Origin: Pantoea allii
GTDB lineage: Bacteria; Pseudomonadota; Gammaproteobacteria; Enterobacterales; Enterobacteriaceae
DNA: 64,000 bases
Assembly (NCBI RefSeq): GCF_002307475.1
Contig: NZ_NTMH01000053.1
Coordinates: forward strand, 1 to 64,000
Direction: 5' to 3'
The translations under genes were made by a program, and so were the position numbers. Under the pieces are notes generated by a model that saw only the letters and a list, made by a program, of their open reading frames with translations, had not been told where the DNA came from and searched no databases. How positions within the stretch are numbered: the first letter of the stretch is position 1; the number at the start of each line of letters is the position of its first letter. Shown here in pieces: positions 1 through 11,591 of this stretch.

Positions 1-2727
<2,727 letters not shown>

Positions 2728-2933
2728 ACAACGCCAGAGGCGTTTTGGTTGAGAGACGATTGAATTTTCAGCTGTGTTTACCGGAAAAGAATTTGCGGAA
2801 ACGACAGATTTTGCGGCATGAGAAGGCGCAGAGCGATGACGTCAGCGGGAGCATACTGAAGTATGTGACCGGTGCGGCAGAGCGAATGCAACGCGTTCAT
2901 GGCGTAAAAGAGTCGTTTCGTGCACAAAGAATT
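2728..2933 (+). other. 23S-5S intergenic spacer, longer than in E. coli
   Basis: This 206-nt spacer separates the 23S 3' end from 5S; in E. coli it is about 92 nt. The outer parts resemble the ordinary spacer (acaacgcc… at the left, …aatttgcctgg at the right). The middle carries a block with a small hairpin (catac-tgaa-gtatg, 2852-2865). The spacer is expected to be removed during rRNA processing. No tRNA is present in it. Confidence 0.75.
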
Positions 2934-3053
2934 TGCCTGGCGGCTGTAGCGCGGTGGTCCCACCTGACCCCATGCCGAACTCAGAAGTGAAACGCCGTAG
3001 CGCCGATGGTAGTGTGGGGTCTCCCCATGCGAGAGTAGGGAACTGCCAGGCAT
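2934..3053 (+). rRNA. rrf: 5S ribosomal RNA
   Basis: A complete 120-nt 5S rRNA. Its terminal tgcctggc and gccaggca pair to form helix 1, and the internal loops match the enterobacterial sequence almost base for base (one visible difference from the E. coli form near the start, ctgtag for ccgtag). It is the last gene of the rRNA operon and is followed 14 nt later by a strong terminator. Confidence 0.98.
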
Positions 3054-3067
3054 CAAACAAGTGAAGA

Positions 3068-3096
3068 AGCCCTGAACGAAAGTTCAGGGCTTTTTT
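3068..3096 (+). terminator. rRNA operon terminator, copy 1
   Basis: A perfect 10-bp stem (agccctgaac/gttcagggct) with a GAAA tetraloop is followed by a T run. It is an intrinsic terminator directly after 5S. Confidence 0.95.
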
Positions 3097-3286
3097 ACGT
3101 CCCTAACCTGCGGAAAGCGGGGCGTCAGGCCGGTTATGCTGCGCAGCCGGGACCGCGCGAGCGCCGTCCGCGTCATTCAAACCGCCGGGCCGGGATAAAA
3201 CGGCGCGTGAGAAAGCCGGATGGCGTGTCCGTCGTAACGTAAAAAACTTACTCACAGACGCTCTCACTCCCTACAATAAGTGAAGA

Positions 3287-3315
3287 AGCCCTGAACGAAA
3301 GTTCAGGGCTTTTTT
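3287..3315 (+). terminator. rRNA operon terminator, copy 2
   Basis: An exact second copy of the stem, GAAA loop and T run, 219 bp downstream of the first. It is part of a longer direct repeat. It may be a back-up terminator or the remains of a lost distal rRNA or tRNA gene. Confidence 0.9.
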
Positions 3316-3393
3316 ACGTCCGTAACCGGTGAAAAGCAGGGCGTCAGGCCGGTTATCTTGCACGGCACCTGGCGTTATAAACCTGCACCACCG

Positions 3394-3861
3394 CTAGACC
3401 GGCAACGGATGCGTTTTTTTTACTTCTCTCAGTGATATAGAAGAATTAATACTCAGAATTCCGGGTAATTTACGCAATTCCTTTTCAATAAACAGACTGT
3501 AATGGTCTAAATCCCGCGCCACGACCTGTAAAAGAAAATCGGCTTCACCGGTGATGTTGTGACAGGAAAGTACGTAAGGATTGGCCGTGATCCGTTCTTC
3601 AAAGTCCCGGGTTGCTGCCTCACTGTGCTGACTGCAAACCAGACGGACAAATGCCATCACGCCAAAGCCCACCTTTCTGCGGTTAATCACCGCCTGATAG
3701 CCTTCAATAAATTCCTCATCTTCAAGCCGTTTCAGTCGTCGCCACGCCGAGGCTGGACTTACGTCCAAATCCTGAGAAAGCTTAAGGCTTGATACTCTGC
3801 CGTCCTGCTGGAGATAACGCAGCAGCGCCAGATCTTTCTTATCCAGAATGCTCACTGACAT
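3394..3861 (-). CDS. Lrp/AsnC-family transcriptional regulator
   Basis: A 155-residue protein with the family layout: an N-terminal winged HTH (about residues 5-60, with LSQDLDVSPASAWRRLKRLE as recognition region) followed by an RAM/AsnC ligand-binding domain that includes a GEADFLLQV segment. The length is typical of Lrp relatives. I chose the ATG at 3861 over the upstream GTG at 3867. The gene is divergent from the alcohol dehydrogenase at 3989 with a 127-bp AT-rich gap, so it is a likely local regulator of that gene (inference). It is not Lrp or AsnC itself; the effector is unknown, probably an amino acid or small metabolite. Confidence 0.88.
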   Translation of the reverse strand: MSVSILDKKDLALLRYLQQDGRVSSLKLSQDLDVSPASAWRRLKRLEDEEFIEGYQAVINRRKVGFGVMAFVRLVCSQHSEAATRDFEERITANPYVLSCHNITGEADFLLQVVARDLDHYSLFIEKELRKLPGILSINSSISLREVKKTHPLPV

Positions 3862-3988
3862 ATCCACTCATTTTTAGCGTATTTAATGAAGGATAATTTC
3901 ATAATTAATTATTCAGCTGCAATAGCTGAAAAGTAATTTCCTGATCGAAAGGTATAATTTTAAAGACACCTACGATGAGGGTTTACTG

Positions 3989-5029
3989 ATGAAAGCTGTC
4001 ATATACGAGTCATTTCTGTCGCCACCACTACTGAAAACGGTGCCGGACCCCACTCCCGAGCCCCACGGCGTGGTGATTCGGGTCAAAGCGACCGGGGTTT
4101 GCCGAAGTGACTGGCATGGCTGGGTGGGGCACGATCCCGATATCCCTTTGCCACATGTGCCAGGACATGAATTTGCGGGCACGATAGAAGCTGTTGGCAG
4201 CGCGGTGACAAAATGGCGGCCTGGCGATAATGTCACGGTGCCCTTCGTGTCGGGCTGTGGTTTTTGTCACGAGTGTCACTCAGGCAATCAGCAGGTTTGC
4301 GATCGTCAGTTCCAGCCAGGTTTCACTCACTGGGGGTCTTTCGCAGAATATGTGGCGGTACAGCAGGCGGACTTGAACCTCATCGCGCTGCCGGACACAC
4401 TTAACTTCACTACCGCAGCGAGCCTCGGATGCCGTTTCATCACCTCGTTCAGGGCAGTAGTCGATCAGGGAAGAACGTCTGCAGGGCAGTGGCTTGCCGT
4501 CCACGGCTGTGGTGGGGTTGGCCTCTCCGCCATCATGATTGCGAATGCACTTGGGGCAAACGTGGTAGCGATTGATATCGCGGAGGATAAATTGCAGCTG
4601 GCCCGGGATTTGGGTGCCGTCGCCGTCGTGAATGCTGCACGTGTGCACAATGTGGCAGAAGCCATCAAAGACATTACCCAGGGTGGAGCGCATGTTTCCC
4701 TGGATGCACTCGGTCATACGGTCACCTGCGTGAACTCCATTAACTCACTAAGAAAAAGAGGCAGGCACATCCAGATAGGCCTGATGGCGGGTGAACATAG
4801 TGCACCGCCTATCCCAATGGCCAGGGTGATTGCTAATGAACTGGAAATTATTGGCAGTCATGGCATGCAGGCCCACCGCTATGACGTCATGATGAATATG
4901 ATAGCGGCGGGAAAACTCCGCCCTGAGAAGCTCATTGGCAGAACCATTAACCTTGAGCAATCCATAGAAGCGTTAATGAATATGGATAAGTTTGAATCGC
5001 CGGGGGTAACGGTAGTCACCGCGTTTTAA
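3989..5029 (+). CDS. Zinc-dependent alcohol dehydrogenase (MDR superfamily)
   Basis: A 346-residue medium-chain dehydrogenase. Visible features are the GroES-like N-terminal domain with catalytic-zinc residues (GVCRSDWHGW and GHEFAG), a structural-zinc cysteine cluster (CGFCHECHSGNQQVC), and a Rossmann fold with GCGGVGL near residue 172 followed by an acidic residue (VVAIDIAED) that favours NAD. It should oxidise an alcohol or reduce an aldehyde in the cytoplasm; the substrate cannot be read from sequence. The start has a GAGGG Shine-Dalgarno. It is divergent from the Lrp-type regulator. The pair lies between the rRNA operon and kgtP, where E. coli has none, so it is an accessory insertion. 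Confidence 0.9.
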   Translation: MKAVIYESFLSPPLLKTVPDPTPEPHGVVIRVKATGVCRSDWHGWVGHDPDIPLPHVPGHEFAGTIEAVGSAVTKWRPGDNVTVPFVSGCGFCHECHSGNQQVCDRQFQPGFTHWGSFAEYVAVQQADLNLIALPDTLNFTTAASLGCRFITSFRAVVDQGRTSAGQWLAVHGCGGVGLSAIMIANALGANVVAIDIAEDKLQLARDLGAVAVVNAARVHNVAEAIKDITQGGAHVSLDALGHTVTCVNSINSLRKRGRHIQIGLMAGEHSAPPIPMARVIANELEIIGSHGMQAHRYDVMMNMIAAGKLRPEKLIGRTINLEQSIEALMNMDKFESPGVTVVTAF

Positions 5030-5042
5030 CGGATTAACACGA

Positions 5043-5082
5043 CCTCTTCCTCGTCATTGATGTGCATGTGGACGGGAAGAGG
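5043..5082. other. Stable stem-loop between adh and kgtP
   Basis: cctcttcc and ggaagagg pair perfectly and are extended inward by cgtc/gacg around a 15-nt loop. No T run follows, so this is a structural end signal for the dehydrogenase transcript, or an attenuation element in the kgtP leader. The rest of the 220-bp gap shows nothing else clear. Confidence 0.5.
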
Positions 5083-5249
5083 CCGCTGGCCTCCCCTCCC
5101 TGCGCGACTGAAGATTTCAGTTGTTTCAGGGAATTAACAACACATGTCACATTTTGTCATATTCAGACAACACATCTTTCCGTTTCCGCCATGACCGTGC
5201 TTTACTCAACGCTTTAACGCTGCTTATCAGCAAGGAGCCGAGGCATAGC

Positions 5250-6545
5250 ATGTCAGACGTGATCAAGAATCAACAAGCGCAGGTGCTTGACCAAAAAAAA
5301 CGTATCTGGGCCATCGTAGGCGCATCTTCAGGTAATCTTGTCGAATGGTTCGACTTTTATGTGTACTCGTTTTTCTCACTCTACTTCGCCCACATTTTCT
5401 TCCCGCAAGGTGATACCACAACCCAGTTATTGCAAACAGCAGGCGTATTTGCCGCAGGCTTTTTAATGAGGCCAATTGGCGGCTGGTTATTTGGCTATAT
5501 CGGTGACCGCCACGGGCGCAAAAAATCGATGCTGATCTCTGTCTGTATGATGTGTTTCGGCTCCCTGGTGATTGCCTGCCTGCCGGGCTATGACAGTATC
5601 GGGATCGCCGCACCGATCCTGTTATTGCTGGCGCGTATGTTTCAGGGACTGTCAGTGGGCGGAGAGTACGGTACAAGCGCAACGTATATGAGTGAAGTGG
5701 CGCTGGAAGGGCGGAAAGGGTTTTACGCATCGTTCCAGTACGTGACATTAATTGGCGGACAATTAGCTGCTGTGCTGACGGTGGTAGTGCTGCAGTTTAT
5801 GTTAACCGATCAGGAGCTACGTACATGGGGCTGGCGCATTCCGTTCTTCCTGGGGGCGATGCTCGCCGTGGTAGCGCTGTGGCTGCGTCGCTCTCTGGAC
5901 GAAACTTCCGATAAACAGAGCCGTGAGCATCGCGATGCCGGCAGTGTCATTGGCTTATTACGTAACCACACGAAACCTTTCCTGATGGTGCTGGGTTTTA
6001 CGGCGGGCGGTTCGTTGAGCTTCTACACCTTTACCACCTATATGCAGAAGTACCTGGTGAACACTTCAGGCATGGATGCCAAAACCGCCAGTGGATTGAT
6101 GACCGGCGCTTTACTGGTTTACATGCTGCTACAGCCCATTATTGGCGGCCTTTCCGATAGGATTGGCCGACGCACCTCCATGATGATTTTTGGTGCGGGT
6201 GCGGCGATTTGTACGGTACCTGTCCTGACGCTGCTGCAAAACGTACAAAGTCCCGGTATTGCCTTTGCCCTGATTATGCTGGCGTTACTGATTACCAGCT
6301 TTTACACCTCAATCAGTGGGATTTTGAAAGCAGAGATGTTCCCGCCGGAGGTTCGAACGCTCGGCGTTGGGCTCTCTTATGCGGTGGCAAATGCGATCTT
6401 CGGTGGATCTGCAGAATACGTGGCGTTACTGATGAAGCACAACGGTATGGAGACCACGTTCTTCTGGTACGTTTCCGTCATGGGGGCGTTGGCGTTCCTG
6501 GTGTCGCTGCTGCTACACCGGCACGGAAAAGGCATTAAGTTGTAA
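5250..6545 (+). CDS. kgtP: Alpha-ketoglutarate:H+ symporter KgtP
   Basis: A 431-residue MFS permease of the metabolite:H+ symporter family, closely matching E. coli KgtP. Characteristic stretches are IWAIVGASSGNLVEWFDFYVYS, the loop 2-3 motif GDRHGRKKSM, and SVGGEYGTSATYMSE. It imports 2-oxoglutarate across the inner membrane with protons. Twelve membrane segments are expected. The start at 5250 (MSDVIK) has an AAGGAG Shine-Dalgarno and avoids 43 unrelated upstream residues. Its position beside the rRNA operon and convergent with pssA matches the E. coli rrnG-kgtP-pssA order. Confidence 0.95.
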   Translation: MSDVIKNQQAQVLDQKKRIWAIVGASSGNLVEWFDFYVYSFFSLYFAHIFFPQGDTTTQLLQTAGVFAAGFLMRPIGGWLFGYIGDRHGRKKSMLISVCMMCFGSLVIACLPGYDSIGIAAPILLLLARMFQGLSVGGEYGTSATYMSEVALEGRKGFYASFQYVTLIGGQLAAVLTVVVLQFMLTDQELRTWGWRIPFFLGAMLAVVALWLRRSLDETSDKQSREHRDAGSVIGLLRNHTKPFLMVLGFTAGGSLSFYTFTTYMQKYLVNTSGMDAKTASGLMTGALLVYMLLQPIIGGLSDRIGRRTSMMIFGAGAAICTVPVLTLLQNVQSPGIAFALIMLALLITSFYTSISGILKAEMFPPEVRTLGVGLSYAVANAIFGGSAEYVALLMKHNGMETTFFWYVSVMGALAFLVSLLLHRHGKGIKL

Positions 6546-6555
6546 CAGGGCAGAC

Positions 6556-6584
6556 AGAATGCCGCAGTCAGGCTGCGGCATTCT
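6556..6584. terminator. Bidirectional hairpin between kgtP and pssA
   Basis: A perfect 12-bp stem (agaatgccgcag/ctgcggcattct) with a 5-nt loop fills the gap between the convergent genes. It has no long T run on either side but fits a shared transcription end. Confidence 0.75.
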
Positions 6585-6590
6585 GGATCT

Positions 6591-7946
6591 TCACAGGATA
6601 CGGCTGATGAGCCGATCGATACGAATACGGCGCAGACGGCGAATCAGCTTACGCACCTTCGCCGGGTAGTCAGCAATGCTTTCCAACTCACGGAAGTGCC
6701 CAACAACCCTGGTGTGTTGACGAATCAGCATCAGCTCATGCTGTCGCTGCTCGGTCAACTGCTGCAGAGGATCGTGAATCAGGACCGCATTCTCCAGATC
6801 CAGTCGCCATGCGCGCGGATTAAGATTGTTGCCCGTAATAAGCTGCCACTCATCGTCAACCCACATGCCTTTCAGGTGATAGCTGTTTTCACCGTCTTTC
6901 CAGAGACGCACGGTCAGTTGACCGTTGCTGACGTAATACTGCAGGCGGCTTAAAAAACGACGCAGGTTAATTTCGTAGAGATAGGGCAAGGCACCGATGA
7001 TTTTAAACGGCTGATCGGGCGCGATATAGAAGTCATTCGCCGTTTTATCCCCCACGATAATCTCAACTTCTTTACCCTGGCGTAAAAGGGCAATGATATT
7101 GCGCACCAACAGTGCTGGCAGGTTGAAATAGGGGGTGCAGATGGTGAGCTTCTTTTCGGCGCACGGCATTAAATGAAAAATGGTCTTATTCAGCAGGCTG
7201 CGCTTACCCAACCCGACCAGCGGTGTGACGGCGAGTTCATCGTTACCGGCATTACCTTCAAACTGATAGTTAAAGCCGCGTAAGTCCTGACGAAACTGAC
7301 GCGTTTCATTTTTGATTTCCGGGCTGGATGGACGGTCAGCATAGTCCAGGCGATTGACCGCCTCTGCATCTTTCAAATGCACATTCATCCATTCGAACAT
7401 GGTATCGGTCAGCGCGGCATTACGGATGAGTTGATAGCGGTCGTAGCGGTATTTGTCGTGCTGATGCAGGTAAACGTCATTAATGCTGGCGCCACTGTAG
7501 AGCAAGGTATCATCGATAATGAAACCTTTCAGATGCAGTACGCCCATTGCTTCGCGAGTATTAACCGGAATGCCATAGACTGGAATCACGTTATCGGGAT
7601 GTAGCTGGGCCATCTCGCAATACCAGTCGGCATTAGTAACACCGCGTGCGGCACCAATGCGACCCCGTTGCGCGCGGTGCCAGTCGACTAAGATACTGAT
7701 ATCCAGCTGTGGACGAGCCATTTTCGCGGCATATAATGCATCCATAACGGCCCGACCCGCATCGTCATTTTCCAGATAGAGTGCGACGATACAAATGCGC
7801 GATTGCGCTGACGCAATCTTTTCCAAAAGCGTCTCGCGAAATTCGGCAGGCGAATATAACGTCGACACATCCGCAACAGATTGTGACAGTTTAGGCAGCT
7901 GTGCGAGGTGTTGTTGGTGTTTATTGCGTTTAAATTTAGACAACAT
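6591..7946 (-). CDS. pssA: Phosphatidylserine synthase (CDP-diacylglycerol:serine O-phosphatidyltransferase)
   Basis: A 451-residue phospholipase D superfamily enzyme equal in length to E. coli PssA. Two HKD-type motifs are visible: HLKGFIIDDTLLYSGASIN and YHLKGMWVDDEWQLITGNN, each with the downstream N/E-containing segment. It makes phosphatidylserine from CDP-diacylglycerol and L-serine, the committed step to phosphatidylethanolamine. The protein is ribosome- and membrane-associated, and the very basic C terminus (RKLIRRLRRIRIDRLISRIL) fits that. The ATG at 7946 (MLSKFKRNKH) is preferred to the adjacent GTG at 7949. It lies downstream of patZ on the same strand, as in E. coli. Confidence 0.97.
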   Translation of the reverse strand: MLSKFKRNKHQQHLAQLPKLSQSVADVSTLYSPAEFRETLLEKIASAQSRICIVALYLENDDAGRAVMDALYAAKMARPQLDISILVDWHRAQRGRIGAARGVTNADWYCEMAQLHPDNVIPVYGIPVNTREAMGVLHLKGFIIDDTLLYSGASINDVYLHQHDKYRYDRYQLIRNAALTDTMFEWMNVHLKDAEAVNRLDYADRPSSPEIKNETRQFRQDLRGFNYQFEGNAGNDELAVTPLVGLGKRSLLNKTIFHLMPCAEKKLTICTPYFNLPALLVRNIIALLRQGKEVEIIVGDKTANDFYIAPDQPFKIIGALPYLYEINLRRFLSRLQYYVSNGQLTVRLWKDGENSYHLKGMWVDDEWQLITGNNLNPRAWRLDLENAVLIHDPLQQLTEQRQHELMLIRQHTRVVGHFRELESIADYPAKVRKLIRRLRRIRIDRLISRIL

Positions 7947-8045
7947 CACAGTGCACTTCTTCTCGGTTCATTGTATGGCCTTTTGCCACCAAATCAGGGT
8001 CATAACGCTAAATAATAACATCAACCACGGCTAACGGGGCGATTT

Positions 8046-10721
8046 TTACTTTTCTCTACACGGTAAAGTGACATTATCCTGTAACAAAAGCTTCAGGCTG
8101 ACGATGCCATCGTCCATCTGCACATCTACGCTAAAGTTGAGTTTTTTCGCCAGTGTGACCATGCCGCGGTTGCCGGGCATGGTAATGCCATTCAGTTGTT
8201 GCAGACCATGGGCGCGTGTGTAACGAATCATTTTTTCAAGTAAACGTCGTCCCATTCCCAGCCCTTTGAGATCCGAGCGCACCAGCACCGAAAACTCCGC
8301 GTCAATGTTGTCTGCATCAGAAATGGCGCGAGTGACACCGATAATTTCCGGCTGCCCCTGATGCTGACGAACCGCAACAATTGCCATTTCCCGGTCGTAA
8401 TCAATCTGCGTCATATTGGCCAGATCCTCATGGGTGAACTCATTAATTTCACTGAAATAGCGGTAGTAGAGATCTTCTTTGGTGACCTGACTGATGAAGT
8501 CGCGCAGAAGCGGTTCATCTTCGGGCAGGATGGGGCGGAATAAACAGTGCTGACCGTCCTTCAGTTCTACCTGCTCTTCCAGATGCTGAGGATAAGGACG
8601 TATGGCCAGACGCGTTTCACTGTCACCGGTAAAAGGCGCAAGCGTCAGCGTGACGTCCAGTAAGGTGAAATCACTGCCCGCCGCCAGCAGCGGATGAATA
8701 TCCAGGCGTTGTATTTCCGGGCAATCCACCACCAGGTTAGAGACCTGCACCAGCAGTTGGCTCAGGCCAGCGACATCCAACGGGATCAGGGCACTCCGGC
8801 TGCGGATCTTGCCGCTTTTGATTGCCTGAATCACCAGATAACGCGCCAGCGTCATATTGAGCGGTGGTAAGGCCACGGCGGCCTGCTTCTCGGCCTGCCA
8901 CTCTACGCCGCCTTCACCCAGCATGATGATGGGGCCAAACAGGGCATCCTGCTCCACCACGACCCGCAGTTCCTGAGCACCGGCCCGGTTGGCCATGCTT
9001 TGTACGACCAGCCCTTCAATCCGTGCGTGCGGCAGCGTTTGTGTTACGCGGTCAACGATAGCATCAGCCGCTCGCTTTACTTCCGCGGCGTTACGCAGAT
9101 AGAGCATTACGCCCTGTACCTCAGACTTATGCGCCACATCGGGCGAACGCAGCTTCAGTGCCACCGGATAACCGATTTGTTCGGCGATAGTGACCGCGTC
9201 CTCACTGTCTTTGGCAATCCAGGTCGGTAGCGTCGCCAGACCGTAGGCTTTGAGGACGGGCTGCACTTCATGCGTGTCCAGAGACAAAATGCCCTTGTCC
9301 AGCGCCTGGGACAGCAGTTGGTGAGCCTGAGCGCTATCCTGCGTCAGGTTTACCGGCAAGGCAGGGGTTTCCCGCAATAACTTCTGGTTACGCCGGTATT
9401 CAACCTGATGCATAAACGCGGTGACGGTTCCTTCCGGCGTACGCCAGGTGGGAATGCCAGCCTGGGTAAAAGCCCGTCGTGCCGCCAGAGAAGAGTATTC
9501 GCCGCACCAGTTGGTCAACAGCGTAAGCTGTTTGCCGCGCGGATGCTGATGAATCAGCTGGATGATTTTCTCTGCGGTTTCAGTCGCCGGGGCGACGGCA
9601 CTGGGGGCATGAATAATCATCAGGGCATCTAAATCGTGGCTGTCGAGCAGAACGGTCAGACAGGCCAGGTAGCGTTCCGGCGTTGCATCATCTTTTAAAT
9701 CAACCGGATTGCCGTGGCCAACGCCTTCTGGCAGCACGGCATTGAGCTGCTGTACCGTTGGCTCACTCAGCGTGGCGAGCTTCCCGTTGCGGGCATAGAG
9801 TTCATCCAGCGCCAGTGCAGCGGGTGCTGCGCCATTGCTGATAATCATTAGCCGGTGCCCGCGTGGTGGACGCATATGGCTTAACGACTCCACCGCCGTA
9901 AACAGCTCGTGCGTATCCTGCACGCGTAATAAGCCCGCGCGCTGGATAGCCGCATCCCAGGCGGCATCCAGACCGCTGTGTGTGCCGAGCAGCGCCTGTG
10001 CCTGACGGCTGCGCCCGCTTTTGATGATCAGAATAGGCTTGTTACGGGACGCGCTGCGGGATGCTGAAACAAAGCGACGGGCATCACTGAGGTGTTCAAG
10101 ATAAAGCAGAATCGCACTGGTTTTGCCGTCGCGGGCAAGAAAATCCAGCAGATCGTCCACATCGGTATCCAGGCTGTCACCCAAGGCGATAAACCACGAG
10201 AAGCCAAGGTTGCGCTGCTGCGCCCAGTCAAGAATGGTGTTGGATACGGCTGACGACTGCGAAATAAACGCGATGCGGCCTTTGGCGATAGGTACAGGAG
10301 AAAAGCTGGCGTTAAGGCCCTGCCATGGGGCCAGTAATCCCAGACTGTTGGGACCCAGCAGACGAATCTGCCAGCGGCTGGCACACTGTTTTAACTCGGC
10401 TAACTGACTGGCAGGCGCGGAGAGGATAATACAGGCTTTACACCCTTTCTCGCCAAGCTGCTGTAACAGCTCAAGGTTTCTTTTGTGATGGGTACAGATC
10501 ACCGCCAGGTCCGGGGCGAAGGGCAGGCTGTCAATGTCAGGCCAGGCCAGCACACCGCTAACCGCTTTATATTTTGGCGTCACCGGCAGCACCGGGCCGC
10601 TAAAGCCACCCGCCAGCAGATTACGCATCATAAAATAGCCTGCCCGTCCCGGCTTGACCGAGGCGCCGATTACCGCAATCGATTTGGGTCGTAACAGCGC
10701 TTCCAGCCCACGTTGACTCAT
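8046..10721 (-). CDS. patZ: Protein lysine acetyltransferase PatZ (Pka/YfiQ)
   Basis: A 891-residue two-part protein. Residues 1 to about 690 form an NDP-forming acyl-CoA synthetase-like region (CoA-binding start LLRPKSIAVIGAS, then an ATP-grasp part with GYPVALKLRSPDVAHKSEVQGV). The C-terminal ~160 residues are a GNAT domain with an acetyl-CoA loop (LKGLGMGRRLLEKM). In E. coli it acetylates acetyl-CoA synthetase and many other proteins and is cAMP-CRP dependent. I used MSQRGLEALL at 10721 as the start, following the E. coli form; an in-frame ATG four codons upstream is possible. Neighbours pssA and tapT match E. coli. Confidence 0.96.
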   Translation of the reverse strand: MSQRGLEALLRPKSIAVIGASVKPGRAGYFMMRNLLAGGFSGPVLPVTPKYKAVSGVLAWPDIDSLPFAPDLAVICTHHKRNLELLQQLGEKGCKACIILSAPASQLAELKQCASRWQIRLLGPNSLGLLAPWQGLNASFSPVPIAKGRIAFISQSSAVSNTILDWAQQRNLGFSWFIALGDSLDTDVDDLLDFLARDGKTSAILLYLEHLSDARRFVSASRSASRNKPILIIKSGRSRQAQALLGTHSGLDAAWDAAIQRAGLLRVQDTHELFTAVESLSHMRPPRGHRLMIISNGAAPAALALDELYARNGKLATLSEPTVQQLNAVLPEGVGHGNPVDLKDDATPERYLACLTVLLDSHDLDALMIIHAPSAVAPATETAEKIIQLIHQHPRGKQLTLLTNWCGEYSSLAARRAFTQAGIPTWRTPEGTVTAFMHQVEYRRNQKLLRETPALPVNLTQDSAQAHQLLSQALDKGILSLDTHEVQPVLKAYGLATLPTWIAKDSEDAVTIAEQIGYPVALKLRSPDVAHKSEVQGVMLYLRNAAEVKRAADAIVDRVTQTLPHARIEGLVVQSMANRAGAQELRVVVEQDALFGPIIMLGEGGVEWQAEKQAAVALPPLNMTLARYLVIQAIKSGKIRSRSALIPLDVAGLSQLLVQVSNLVVDCPEIQRLDIHPLLAAGSDFTLLDVTLTLAPFTGDSETRLAIRPYPQHLEEQVELKDGQHCLFRPILPEDEPLLRDFISQVTKEDLYYRYFSEINEFTHEDLANMTQIDYDREMAIVAVRQHQGQPEIIGVTRAISDADNIDAEFSVLVRSDLKGLGMGRRLLEKMIRYTRAHGLQQLNGITMPGNRGMVTLAKKLNFSVDVQMDDGIVSLKLLLQDNVTLPCREK

Positions 10722-10829
10722 CACCTTCTCCATTCATCGAGATTTAGGTGAGTGTAAACGCTTTTAGACTTTTTTACCGTCGGGCAGATCCCAGCCTGAA
10801 TAACGACAATCAGCCTGCCAGGGCGCGCA

Positions 10830-11510
10830 TTACCGCGCCTGGCCGGGATGATGCGGCTTACCCGCAAGGTAAGCCTGACGGAACTGCTCAAAATGCTGGG
10901 TTAATGCCTGTGCCGCCTCCGTATCGCCCGCCTGCTCCAGAAGCGCCGCCGCGATCTCTGCGGTACAGTGCTGGCCTTCGCCATGCGCTTCGCGCAGTCG
11001 GTAGCGAGAAGGGGCCGTAACATTGAGCGAGATCAGCGGAAAGCGGTCAAGCCAGGGGCTTTTACGAAACATCTTCCGCGCTTCGTTCCAGGTGCCATCC
11101 AGCATAATAAACAGCGGCGGTTTACCCGCAAGCGGCGGCGAGTGGATAACCTCGCGGCCTTCATCCGCATACGAGGCAGGAAAAACCACTAGCGGTTGAT
11201 AAGCCTCATCGGCAACGGCTTCCAGCAATGCGGGATCGGGCTCGGTACGTGACCAGCCAAATGCCTGGGTGTCCGGTAACACATCGGCAATCAACCGGCC
11301 CGTATTACTCGGCTTCATGGGTTCGGTATCAAACATCACCAGGCAAAAGCGACTGCGGGCAGACTGCACCTGGATGCTGGCGCACAGGCAATTTATTTCA
11401 GGCAACAGGCATCCCTGGCAGCGGAGCACACGATTCCCGCGTGCCAGAAAGGGACGCGTGGCACGGGCCAGGCGTTGGGCTCGTAAACGCAAAACGGCAT
11501 TATCAGACAT
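10830..11510 (-). CDS. tapT: tRNA-uridine aminocarboxypropyltransferase TapT (DTW domain)
   Basis: A 226-residue DTW-domain protein closely matching E. coli YfiP/TapT. It shows the N-terminal zinc-type cysteines (CQGCLLPEINCLC), MFDTEPMKPSNTGRLI, and the core motif MLDGTWNEARKMFRKS. The enzyme transfers the 3-amino-3-carboxypropyl group of SAM to uridine 47 of several tRNAs (acp3U47). It lies between trxC and patZ on the same strand, as in E. coli. The C terminus is slightly shorter than the 232-residue E. coli protein and ends in a different tail. Confidence 0.93.
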   Translation of the reverse strand: MSDNAVLRLRAQRLARATRPFLARGNRVLRCQGCLLPEINCLCASIQVQSARSRFCLVMFDTEPMKPSNTGRLIADVLPDTQAFGWSRTEPDPALLEAVADEAYQPLVVFPASYADEGREVIHSPPLAGKPPLFIMLDGTWNEARKMFRKSPWLDRFPLISLNVTAPSRYRLREAHGEGQHCTAEIAAALLEQAGDTEAAQALTQHFEQFRQAYLAGKPHHPGQAR

Positions 11511-11591
11511 GATTATTCAGGACAGGAAAAAGCGTAGTGTAATCGAAGCGTCGGACAAAGGGAAAAGGCCAGCCAGGCTGGCCTGTCGTGC

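Larger units (their letters stand above)
3059..3356 (+). repeat. Direct repeat enclosing the duplicated terminator (3059-3137 and 3278-3356)
   Basis: Two 79-bp copies differ at about five positions and share the terminator and a following segment that ends in gtcaggccggttat. The 140 bp between the copies hold no recognisable gene. The arrangement suggests tandem duplication of an rRNA operon tail, possibly followed by deletion of whatever lay between. Confidence 0.85.

Noticed and set aside
2745..3056. Open frames across the 23S-5S spacer and 5S
   Set aside because: They overlap rRNA and spacer sequence and have no coding features.
5121..5249. N-terminal extension of KgtP
   Set aside because: The 43 extra residues do not match the family and the internal ATG at 5250 has a good ribosome site.
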